Positions 22,519 to 33,100 of a stretch of DNA of 64,000 nucleotides are shown here, one piece after another; the first letter of the stretch is position 1, and each line of letters begins with the position of its first letter. The notes beneath the pieces are model-generated. The model did no database searches. It saw only the letters and a program-made list of their open reading frames with translations, and was not told the DNA's origin. This stretch comes from Scleromitrula shiraiana (taxonomy: Eukaryota; Ascomycota; Leotiomycetes; Helotiales; Sclerotiniaceae), in NCBI GenBank assembly GCA_028455995.1, contig JABELC010000006.1:2294001-2358000 (forward strand). Direction: 5' to 3'. A program made the translations under genes and the position numbers.

Positions 22519-22983
22519 CTACACAGAATCGTACTTATGATAGCCCATTGGCGTCCCGATTCTTTTATTTCCGGCACCTCTCGGTTGTCTTCCGGCTCTT
22601 AACCGTTTTCTAACCATCGTTTTCCTGATTTCGGTTGTTCTCCTCATTGACCACCCTTTTTGTTCATCATTCCATACCATCTTACACGTTGTAGTTACCG
22701 TTGTCAAAGCGATAATTTTCGTTGTTTTACATGGTGATACATAGGTTTTTATTATGCGAGTATTTTTTACTGTGGCGCCTGAGCTTGTTATGGTGGTGGT
22801 GGTTGTTACGGATGCTGCTGAATTTGGTGTTGGTTGGGAATGTTGGCGCGAAGTTGTCCTTAATCTCGTGGTTGTAGGTAGTTGGGATGTGTTTATATTT
22901 GTGTTAGTTATTGTATTAGACGAAGTATCGTTATTATTAGAGGATGAAGAAGAAGGGAGAAGGATAATTTGTTTGTTAATCAT
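22519..22983 (-). CDS. Possible Ser/Thr/Asn-rich hypothetical protein
   Basis: An open frame of 154 codons on the minus strand, rich in Thr, Ser and Asn (PSSSSSNNNDTSSNTIT, SVTTTTTITSSG) in its first half and basic in its second (RRTTEIRKTMVRKRLRAGR). No domain or signal peptide is visible. The low-complexity composition could come from repetitive DNA, so a real gene is uncertain. Confidence 0.25.
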   Translation of the reverse strand: MINKQIILLPSSSSSNNNDTSSNTITNTNINTSQLPTTTRLRTTSRQHSQPTPNSAASVTTTTTITSSGATVKNTRIIKTYVSPCKTTKIIALTTVTTTCKMVWNDEQKGWSMRRTTEIRKTMVRKRLRAGRQPRGAGNKRIGTPMGYHKYDSV

Positions 22984-23174
22984 ATTTTTAATTTCCGTCT
23001 TCCAAGTAAAGAACTACTCATCAATTTGCGAACTTTGAAACGGGCCAACGTTGGGATTTATCTGTTCGAGTTGAACAGCTTTATATGCTATTATTTTCAC
23101 CTTTTCCCGTGGAAATGAAAATTAGATAAGCTGAAGTGATACTTGTTTGAATGAAACTATTAAAGAATTGAACG

Positions 23175-23202
23175 GTGAGTGAGTGAGTGAGTGAGTCAGT
23201 GA
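23175..23202. repeat. GTGA microsatellite
   Basis: A short tandem array of GTGA/GAGT units, about six copies with one imperfect copy (GTCA). Confidence 0.8.
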
Positions 23203-24999
23203 GGAAGTTGGAGAGTAATTAAGCACGCAATTGTATTAAATATAAACGATCTATTCTGCCAAGAAAAGGAGAAAGCTTTCCGCATCAGCTCAACCTTACC
23301 CGCTTCAGTGTTCTGACTACAAGGTCCGAACAGGCCGCCTGTTGGCATTGCAACCAACCGACCACCGATCAAGCGCCGCGCAAGGGTTTTTCCAACCACC
23401 AGATCTTCTCGCCAAAATCAACGCGAGTCATTGAGCGACCCTAGATAATTCTATTGGCTCGAATTTGTCATTTTACCTGTGGGATAGCTCTTCGTGAGAC
23501 CCCAAGCGCGGTAGAAGGTGGTAGGAACCGCCCCTTTCGTATATTATACCGCGGAGGACATCTTTTAGGTCTTTGTTGATGACTAGAGAGGAAAAGTGGG
23601 GAAGCATTTGGTTTGCTATACGAGTAAAGCGGCAAAGACTAGAAATTTAGCTACTATGTAGGTATATAGGTCACTTGGAGTGGTTACAGTTACCTAAAGA
23701 AAGTCGATTGAGATTATAGCGGTAGTTCAGTTGAAGTCAACTGATATATCCATCAGCATAGTGAGATCTATCGTTTGATTCTACGTTTAGAGTTAGATTT
23801 CTCAGATATGAATATATACAATTGAGTTTCATAAAGACTTAATTTGGAAGTAGGTATAACGGTAATACCGTTGATTTCAAGGTCAGTGGCTTTGTTGTGT
23901 TGTACTAAGGTCTTTGTTGAGGTCGACCAACACTTCCATGCAAGCGGTCTTTGCGCCATCTTACACCCATCAATTTGGCAATTGAGCACCAATGATTCAC
24001 CCAACGTAGCGGAAAATCTTCGGCGTTGAGTTGAGGAAAAGAAAATAAACCCTTGCCATAAGGATGCACACAGGCATGTTTAAAGCTCGACATGTTTAAG
24101 CTTTCGTGGCTCACATATTCTGCAAAGGTCTAGAAGTCGGTCATAGCAGGCTTAGCCACTTGTTTCCGGTATGCATTCTTGGTTTGCATCATACATACAT
24201 AATGTGATGTCAAATGTTCGTAGTGAAATAAATGATACATGTTAGGCGGAGTTGCATTGCGGTGTCTTATGCGATGTCTCATGATACATACCTCAGATAG
24301 CATATGTCTAGACCAATCAACTTTCAATCATGACTTTTCTCCAACTTTTGACAAAAGAAGTAGATCAGAATCGTTTCCAACATAATTAAAACAACTATAT
24401 GGGATGCTTACTTGAAGATTATCAAATTAGTCATCACCCGTCAAATGATATCGAGGCATGCCACTACATTAATATAACAGAAAGATTAGTTGATACAAGG
24501 AATGAGAAGTCTTATCCACAAGCTTGAGCAGTACTCAACGCACTTACAACATATTCATACTCGGACGTTTAAAGCAATGCTCGAGATTTTTGCAAGTCCG
24601 GTACAACGCTTAAAACATGAATCGATGAGTCTTTAGTCGTGCTTACGAAGACTACGTGTAATACAAGTAATACAGTCGTAACGGATGATTAGAATATCAC
24701 ATAAGGCAGAGTTGGTATTCAAAATAAAGGAATGTATTTGCTAAGATACCAGGCTAAAAATCATAACCAACAACTAAGAGCTAACTTTTAATGATCAATA
24801 ACTCCAGTACTCCAGTACTCCATCCTTTCAACAGCAAGTTGCAAAGACCCCAAAGTAACAGATACCATCTCCAGTAAACCCCCCAAAATTCTATCAGGGC
24901 ATCTAATGTTGACAAGCAAACTCGGTAGCACAATTAGCAATATAATCATCGCAAGCTCGATGAGTGTGCATAGGTACAGCCGTACAAACCACCCAACAT

Positions 25000-26290
25000 C
25001 TATTTAGAAGATGATCCACTCTTTTTCGCCGCGCGATCCTTCTTCTCCTTACGAGTACGAGAGCGAGAGCGAGAGCGAGAATTATTCTTGGAACTCTCAC
25101 CAGTGTCTCTTCGTCTCAATTTTTGTTCTCGAGTTTCCCTATCGCTATCTTCATCATCTTTACGGCGCCGATTAGAATCTTTTTCCTCGTCACTTTTATC
25201 TTTCTTCTCCTTGTGTTTCTTCTCTGGTTTTGACACGGTTACCCTATGTAGATCAAGAGAAGCCGAACTATTAGATCCTACAGAAGGAGAAGAACTTAAC
25301 TCGGAACCTGAGCTTGTCGTCCATTTTCGAGAAGATGATCCCTTCTTCTTTGGTGGGGTGATCCATCTCGTTCTGCTTTGAGTTTTCTTTGCGCCGTTTT
25401 CATTAAATCTTTCTTTTCTTCTCGTAGAGGTGATGAGTTCATTTTAAACATTGGGCGCTCTTTACTTCCCTCTTCAGATGACAATGATGTAACTCGGCGA
25501 TGTTTTCTTGCTTTCACAAGTTCCTGTTCCTCATCAGAGAAATCGGACGGCGGTTCCGTACTCGATACATCGGATCTACCGTCAAATTGTGAGCCCCATC
25601 GAGCGCCCTGGCCAGGGATATTGCCAGTCATTGGTGTCAATCCAATCGGCTTAGAGTAGTCTTCAGGGCTCGCGCTCTCATACCCAGGAACTTGAGTTGG
25701 ATGAATTCTACGGTAATTTGGTCTCATGACCTCCGGACCACCAAATCTATCTCTCGTATATGATGGTAGAGGAGTGCCCTGAACCGTAGTTCCCGGTACA
25801 TTTACATTTCCACCACCAATTGCCACTGCATTTATAGCATCCGCTAAATCTTGTGCGTTCTGAGCTTCTCCTGATAATCTTCCACCTGCAGGTCGCGGTT
25901 GTGATGGATCTGGTCCAGCTACTTGAGCGAGTTCAGCTGCCCTAGCAGCTTCAGCCCCAAGGAGAGATGTGAGACCCGACCCGGTATTTCTTGAGGTAGT
26001 AGATCTCTCTATTTCATTTCCATATTTGTCATAAACTCGTAATGCACCATCATACCCCCAATATTTCTTTTGACATTTACTATTTTTCTTATACCTTGTT
26101 ACTTCTTCACCGTCGTGGTCGTAAAGTCCGTCGGGATCTAATACTAGCCTCCCTGGAGTTTTAGAATAGGTAGTGATGCGGTCACTATCGATATCATCTT
26201 TGCCGTCTTTTGACTCTCTAAAGTTATCCTTGCTGTCCTTGGTAAATCTCTTGCTAGGGGCTATTATTACTGAATGTCTTGTTGGAAAGC
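25000..26290 (-). CDS. Arg/Ser-rich hypothetical protein with a frame break
   Basis: A minus-strand frame is open from about 26290 to 25296 and reads as protein throughout: TTYSKTPGRLVLDPDGLYDHDGEE, KKYWGYDGALRVYDKYGNEIERS, AQDLADAINAVAIGGGN, then PPSDFSDEEQELVKARKHRR. The C-terminal part, read in a different frame from about 25445 to 25000, is rich in Lys/Arg/Ser/Asp and ends with SRSRSRSRTRKEKKDR, typical of nuclear RNA-processing proteins. The two frames overlap by about 150 nt, with only one possible GT donor there and no acceptor in a matching phase, so a one-base shift is likelier than an intron. No ATG is in frame at the 5' end; a small first exon upstream of 26290 is likely but not found. 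I do not recognise the family. Confidence 0.55.
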
Positions 26291-27065
26291 TGGATTTAGT
26301 TTTGGTTGAAGGTTGCCAGAACGGTATTATATATATATACTCTTCGCTTTATTGCCGTTTGATCGTGTATTGATTGTATGTGGAGAATGTTAGAATGATA
26401 AGCTGGGTTTGGGAGAGCAGGGAAGTCATATTTATATGCTTCTTGATCTTGCAAGTCCACGTAACCACATATTGTATATTGTATATTGTATATTGTATAT
26501 TGTATATTGTATATTGTATATTGTACTAAATTTCCTAATAGCATGGGGCATCTTCAGGTAGATGAGACCATATTGGCGCACCTAAGTGTTAATTATTGTT
26601 AAGTGGCCTCAGGGAGCGACGTCGGATATTCAATTAATAACTTCATTATTCGCTGCCTAGCTCGAGAAAAGCACTTGAGTTCGAGTTTGGGGGCCCAAAT
26701 CTGGTCAGAGATGTGATTTTCATCATCTTTGCAATTAGCTTGCATGATCCTAGGCTGCAATACAATGGGTGGTCACGGTCAAAATAGCTCAACATTATTA
26801 CCTCGAAACGGTTGATTTGGCGGTTCCACCACAATACATATCCTCAATATTAGATAACGACTAACGAATACTTTTAACTTTTCGCTAAAGAAGAGAGTAG
26901 GAGTTCCCGAAGTTATTACCTATCGTTCTTCGAGCAAGAGAGGGTCCTAACTTGGCAACACATAAACTTATCCCATGTTCTATGGTGTTAAACGACCAAC
27001 AATTCACTTTATCTATCGCCCTCAATTGTATATATGCATTCGAGATAATGTCAAAGGGTTAGATG
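26291..27065. other. Intergenic region
   Basis: About 770 nt between two minus-strand genes, including the 7-bp tandem repeat at 26470-26524. It should hold the promoter and first exon of the Arg/Ser-rich gene. Confidence 0.4.
26470..26524. repeat. 7-bp tandem repeat (ATTGTAT)
   Basis: Nearly eight perfect head-to-tail copies of ATTGTAT (55 nt), in the presumed promoter of the Arg/Ser-rich gene. Confidence 0.9.
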
Positions 27066-28369
27066 CTACAAGATAGCCACACCATTTGGTGGACTTGCAA
27101 CCCCACCAGGAACCTAAGACTTATCAGCATTGCGAATGTTTATACACGGCGAGAAGTTAGACCTACTTTTAAAGGCACACTGCTAAAGAAAAATGACCAC
27201 TTATCCTTGGATCTACACTGCTCGCTCAATTTCTCCAAATCAAATAACTCGCCAATGGGCATTCCCCACCCAGCCAACAACCATTCATGCAACCAATGCG
27301 TCTTACTTTTAAACGGAAGACTTTCGAAAGCAGGCATATCGCCAGCAACCGCGGAAAATTCGTTTTCCCATATCCATTGTAACACTTCCTCTCCCGATTC
27401 AACTCCTATACTTGTTAATGCAGGCTTCGAGGCAAATGCGCTAGCATCCTCTGATGACAATTTCTGAAATGACTTGTGATACCCGCTACGAATGAATAGA
27501 ATATCACCAGGTTGAAACGTAACATTTTGGCTCTCGATGACTGCGAGAAGATCCGGAAGAGTAATTTGAGTATCCTCTAATGGAGACAGAGTCCGCCCCT
27601 GACTTTCTGCCCACCCGGCATAATCGAGAAGAACACCACGGCCAACGATACCACCATGCTCAGCCCACACTGAAATTTGTCAGGAAGACCTGAAGAATCA
27701 CCTATGGCAGAATAAATTATACGTACCGTCTATGCCGTTTTTAGTGGAGTTATGTATTTCATCCTGAGTACAGCCATTGAAATAAATCTTATGGTCTTGG
27801 TATCCTATACATGCCGATATCAGCTCATTGCCACTAACTTGTAGAATCAGTCGCAAGGCCGAGGGCATTCAAGTCTTCATCAACCTTCTGAAAATCTCAC
27901 GTACCAAAGTGTCTAAATCCATCCCATTGAGTACTACTCTATTAAAGCATTTGGCCGTCAGTCAGTCATATAGTTCCCTTCCCGTTGAAAGTCTCGGTAG
28001 AAATGAAGTCATAACGAGCAAAACCATCCATCAATCCAGATCTTCCCTATCAAAACATCGCTTCCCACTCACCTGCGTATTCAACGTCAAAACATCATCA
28101 TTAACAGTCCTCGGACTCTTATGCACAATTTTCTGCTGGAACCGTGCCCGGTTAAAACAAGGTACCTTCGGATTGTCCAAAGCCAAGTCCGTAGATATAC
28201 GAATCCCGTATTTTATTTCTTTCGCGGCAGATAGAGTGGTTTCGGGCGTGAGACGGTTGAGTGTACCGAGTTGGTCGGTGGAGCCGAAGAGTCCCCATGC
28301 ATTGCCGCGGGGACCGGCCTTTTGGATGGGGAGGGAGGTGAATGGAGGGGTGGGTGGGAGAGAAGACAT
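27066..28369 (-). CDS. Cyclase-family protein (kynurenine-formamidase-like), with a one-base frame break
   Basis: Member of the metal-dependent cyclase family (PF04199 type), which includes hydrolases of amide or ester bonds; the substrate is unknown. Five exons fit (28369-28073, 27938-27905, 27805-27727, 27669-27167, 27113-27066). Visible blocks: GLFGSTDQLGTLNRLTPE, STQWDGFRHFGYQDHK, FNGCTQDEI, GIVGRGVLLDYAGW, FQPGDILFIRSGYH, AVAGDMPAFESLP, WLHEWLLAGWGMPIGELFDLE, and the C-terminal end VPGGVASPPNGVAIL. All splice sites are normal, but exon 3 has one base too many in the A run at 27780-27783 (TTTT on the coding strand): the total is 961 nt, not a multiple of three, and the unshifted frame meets TGA soon after. 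It is either a fresh pseudogene or a sequence error; without that base it would be about 319 aa, normal length. Confidence 0.8.
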
Positions 28370-29545
28370 GTTTGTTGTATTGAATTGATGGGGCTGAAGA
28401 GATTTGATGCGAGGTACGTGGAATTCAAGAAGGGACAATAGTGGTGATGTGATAATATAGGAAGTGGGGTTGTGGGAGTCACTGACATTGGAGGATGTGA
28501 GGGATTGTGGGGTAATGATGGTCCGAATGATATGATATCAGTGAAATCCACAACAAACATATAATGCAATGATTATATTTCTAGACCAGCGAAATCATCA
28601 TTTACTGATTTATTGGGGCAACTTACAAATCAACATGTTAAGAGTCATTCATTCATTCGTGAATGTTGGACTAGTTTGAACACATTCATTTTTCAATTGT
28701 GTATCTAGAGCAGAATAGGGGCAAATTTGATTAAGAGAATATCGTTTGAAATTTCTAGCTCAGTAGTTCTGACTCGGAGCTTCTAATATATCTTGACAAA
28801 TTTATTGATGAAAATGCAAGTACAAACAGTATTTTGTTCTTTCTAGTATTCTAAGAATGAACAAACTTTGTGGTTTGGTGCATTCATGCCATCACAACCT
28901 TATAAGAGCTCATGCTAGAATGTAACATCACCCCTTAACTTCTGACAAAATTGGGCAATGGTCATTTTAGAGAGAAGGAATAGGTTTCTAAAATAGAAGC
29001 GCATTGATACTAAGGGACAACCTTGTTTGACTTGCACAGATATCCCATGACAAAAAATCCGAAAGAGTAGCAAAGTCAGGAGATTACGCATCTGGTTTTC
29101 AAAATATCGGATTTATGACAAGGAAAAAGTCCCCCCGGGTTAGATTAGAAATTTTATAAGCTACATTACATACTCTCGTCACTCTATTCAACCATTCATT
29201 GACTTATTATCCACTCCACCATCCTCCACCAAACCATCCATAATTCTAATCGCCTCCTCCCTATGCCCCTCAATATCCAACCCATAAATGCCCTTCCACC
29301 CCCTCCTCACCCATCTCCCTCCTCAAAACCTCTACACGCAATCCCATCTCATCCCATCCAGTTCCTTTCATTGCTTATTTATCAACAACATTTAGATAAA
29401 TCAAAATCAAAAACGTCCTTTCATATCATATCATATCATTTAGAAAAACCAAATAAAATAAAATCAAGTAAAATAGTAGAATAAAATAAACTCCAGCCTT
29501 AAATAAATAAATAAATGAACCAACCAAGAGCAGAGGCGGAGGGGG

Positions 29546-29690
29546 GAAGAAGAAGAAGAAGAAGAAGAAGAAGAAGAAGAAGAAGAAGAAGAAGAAGAAG
29601 AAGAAGAAGAAGAAGAAGAAGAAGAAGAAGAAGAAGAAGAAGAAGAAGAAGAAGAAGAAGAAGAAGAAGAAGAAGAAGAAGAAGAAGAAA
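29546..29690. repeat. Long (GAA)n microsatellite
   Basis: About 48 uninterrupted GAA units on the plus strand (TTC on the other). Pure purine/pyrimidine tracts of this kind can form triplex DNA. Confidence 0.97.
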
Positions 29691-29907
29691 AGAGCAAAAG
29701 AGTAAAAGAGCTAAAAATAATAATAATGAACATTTCAGAAGAGAGAAAAGAGAGAAAAATGTAAACGAGAGAGAGACAAAGAAAGAGAGAATATAACAAT
29801 ATAACACGCCATAAAGTAATGCAAATGCAAATGTACCTGCAAATGTAAATGTGAATATAATAAACTTAAGTAACTTAGTAAAGTGAATAAGTAAGTAAGT
29901 AAAATTA

Positions 29908-29974
29908 AGTATCAGTATCAGTATCAGTATCAGTATCAGTATCAGTATCAGTACCGCTATCAGTATCAGTATCA
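29908..29974. repeat. 6-bp tandem repeat (CAGTAT)
   Basis: About eleven copies of CAGTAT with one imperfect unit (CAGTACCGCTAT) in the middle; 3' of RIM15. Confidence 0.92.
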
Positions 29975-29993
29975 TTTAATCCACCCCAATATA

Positions 29994-30021
29994 CCCATCC
30001 ATCCATCCATCCATCCATCCA
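29994..30021. repeat. ATCC microsatellite
   Basis: About six to seven copies of ATCC, followed by further CCATCC-rich sequence up to the end of the RIM15 frame. Confidence 0.85.
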
Positions 30022-30115
30022 TTCCCCCATTTCTCCATTTCTCCATTCCCCATCCATTCCCCATCCATCCCCCCATCCATCATTAAACCATAAATCCCAA
30101 CTCCCCCTTATCTCA

Positions 30116-33100
30116 TCACCTCCCCTCAAATCTCCCTACCACACTCAAATAATCACCGCCCCCCTCCGGATTCGTAGACGGAGCTCTAGGCGTCGGTTCC
30201 TCATCTTCGTAGGAAGCCGGAGATGTAGATGTAGATGTAGATTGAGATTGAGATTGAGATTGATTCGAAGTCGCGGGTCTTGGGGTAACGTCCAGATTCA
30301 TCTCCATATCCATCCCTATCCCCATTTCCGGGGTAGAGTTTTGATTGCCAGATGTAGTGGTAACTTTAGGGGGCGTTGATAAAGTATTTTCCTCCCCACC
30401 ATCAATAGGAACAGGAGAAGAAGTAAGAGCAGACGCAGAAATAAGTGGCACCTCTTCCTTCACCGTCTCCGGCAACCCAACCCCCTTCTCCTTTTCCTCA
30501 CCCGAACACGAACCCGAACCACCTAGCACCTCCGTACACGAACCTGAAACCACACTCCCCCTACTATTCGTCCTCATCATCTCCGTGCCCAATTTACTGC
30601 CCCTCTGCGCCGATTTCCCTCCACAACTCTTCGGGCTCGTTTTTTCCCTGACCGCCACATCGCCCAGGACTTCATCCTCATCGTCGCCCGACTCACCGCA
30701 TTCGTGACGGTGTTTTTCCATGCTTTCGCGTTTCGCTTTCATTTTATCGGAGGAGCGTTGACGGAGGAGATTTTTATTTTGGTGATGATGGTGTTCCATT
30801 CTGGCGGGTGCTGATTTTTCTTGGGTAAGAGTAGGAATAGGAGGAGGGGATTTGGAGATTTGACCGCTCGTTTCCGTCATATTGATATCGTTACAAATTC
30901 CCAAACCAGTTTCATCCCAATCGCCCGTTGGTCTTCGATTGATGACTACAGGGACATCTTCAGTTGTTAGTGATTCAGAATCACCAAAAAGACTTGAGCT
31001 GATTGAGTCCTCACGACTAGACCCTCTAAAGCTACTGCCAGCCATAAGTGCATAACCTGAAGATCCAGATGTTGGACTATCTTCCAAACGTATACTTTCT
31101 TGACGTAAACCTGATGGTGGAGGATATGCTGGAGGGAAATTCATACCAAATATTGGAGCTTTCCATTGACATAAGCGACACATAACCTCTGTTAACTTCG
31201 AAGTGGTTGGTGGTTTTTCGATAAGAGCATCAAATTGATGAGGTGCTTGAAGTTCTTTCAAGTATCCCGTAATAGCAACGATAGGAGTTTGTGAATTAGC
31301 ACTCTTAGTATCTCGAATCATTCGTGCAACGTCCGCCCCATTAAATTGAGGTAATTTAAACTCCATCATTATAATATCAAATTTGATATCACTAATGGCA
31401 TAACGCATTGCTTCAGCTCCATTAGAAACAGTAACTGTACGGCATCTTAACTTTTCCAACAATTTTTCCATCACCATTCTTGAAACAGGATGATCTTCGC
31501 ATATTAATACATCTAACGGTCTGAAAGCAGGACCATCAGCTAAAGTAATTTGTGACATACGTCGAGAACTTTGACGTCGACGTTGAACGCGTAGTAAAGC
31601 GTTTGCCTTTTCTCCTTCATTATCTGAAGATGATGGTGACATATCAAATACTTGACTTCTTCGTTTTCGATGTGAGAAAGGCTCTCCTAATGGTATAGGA
31701 CTACCTTCCTGTGATCCAACAGTTTGTGAGCGAGTTCTTGAAGACGTTGAATTACCACTTCCTTGTCGTGGAGTTGTTACCTTTGGAGGTGATGATAATG
31801 AAAGTGGTGGTGGTGCTGATCCACGAGTTTTGATAGGTGATGAAGCAGCAGAACTAGAACCTTTTTGTATTCCAGGAGGTACTCTTGATCCTTCAAAGAA
31901 ACTACCACCAGGAGGTGCGAGAGAATTACTAGATTGATGAGACAAACTGGAAGAGTTACTTGAAGTTTTGCGTCTCGCATCGCCGTTTTGACCAGCAATG
32001 AATGATACAAGTAATGGTGACGATGGTTGAGATGCCCTACTTGGGGAAGAATTTGCTTGACTTAAACCTGAAGGAGAAGACGGACGAGCCGCTGCTTTAG
32101 CATTGGAAAGAGTTCGTTGAATTGGCATAGGTAATATAGGACTTCCTTCCAAAGCTGGGACTGGAGAAGTAACAATATTACTATTGCCACTACTGCCCCC
32201 AGGACTGACAACAGTAGGTTTGCTTTGAGCTGCTGCAGCTTCTGCTCGTAATTTTTGTATAACATCTTTATTTGCCTTTTCCAGAACAGGAAGATTCTTG
32301 AATGCAAAATTACCAAAATCATCCGCTACAACTGGTTCACTCAAACGTCGACTCTTCATATCTCGAACATGAGGTGGAATATGTAATGGCATCAAACCAC
32401 GCTTAATACCATTTACTTGACTTCGAACCCTAGACAGAGCGTCATGAGGTCGTTCAGGATATTCGGCACCAGGAGTTGCATGTTGAGGAGATGATTGATC
32501 TTCCATTTCCTCAGCAAAAGATTGTAAAGTAGCTCCACGAGCGTCAAAGTATTCCGTATCTTCTGGGTTTTCTGGAGCAGGGACGAATTGTGCATCATCT
32601 TCCAGTAACTTATCCCATTCAATACCTTCAAACCAAGAATGACTTCGAATTTCGGCTCCACCACTAGAAAATTTATCTTCCTTATTAGCACCCAATCGTT
32701 CTTGTGGCTCAACACAAAGAAGTTTATTCATTAAATCCTTTGCTTCCGGTGATACATCATAATCACCTTCATCTGGCCATGAGATTCGACGAGCAAGAAT
32801 ATTTTCAAAGACCTCATCCGGTGTACCAGCATGAAATGGGGGATATCCATAAATAAATTCAAACATAATACAACCCACAGACCACCAATCACTCATTTCA
32901 TCTTGACCTACACCATTTACGGTTTCAGGAGCAAGATAATCTGGTGTACCAACAAAACGACGATTGCTATCATCAGGATGAAACAATGCCATTGGTGGTG
33001 GCATCATACTCTGTGGCGGCGGTGTGTTGTGTTTCGTTTCAGAATTGTGGCTAGTGACTGGATGTAAGAATAAATCAGGTGATCTATCGTGGAGTTCGTT

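Larger units (their letters stand above)
21958..24999. other. Largely non-coding region
   Basis: About 3 kb with no recognisable conserved gene. It holds a Ser/Thr-rich open frame on the minus strand (listed separately), a short GTGA tandem repeat and AT-rich sequence. Open frames around 23768-24114 on both strands do not look like proteins. Confidence 0.4.
28370..30115. other. Repeat-rich intergenic region
   Basis: About 1.75 kb between the cyclase gene and the 3' end of RIM15. The left half is plain AT-rich sequence; the right half (29540-30030) holds three microsatellites listed separately. Long Arg, Leu and Ser frames here are translations of the GAA repeat, not genes. Confidence 0.55.

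Noticed and set aside
29464..29975. Open frames of poly-Arg, poly-Leu and poly-Ser (up to 158 codons)
   Set aside because: They are translations of the GAA/TTC and CAGTAT microsatellites in different frames, with no protein-like flanks.
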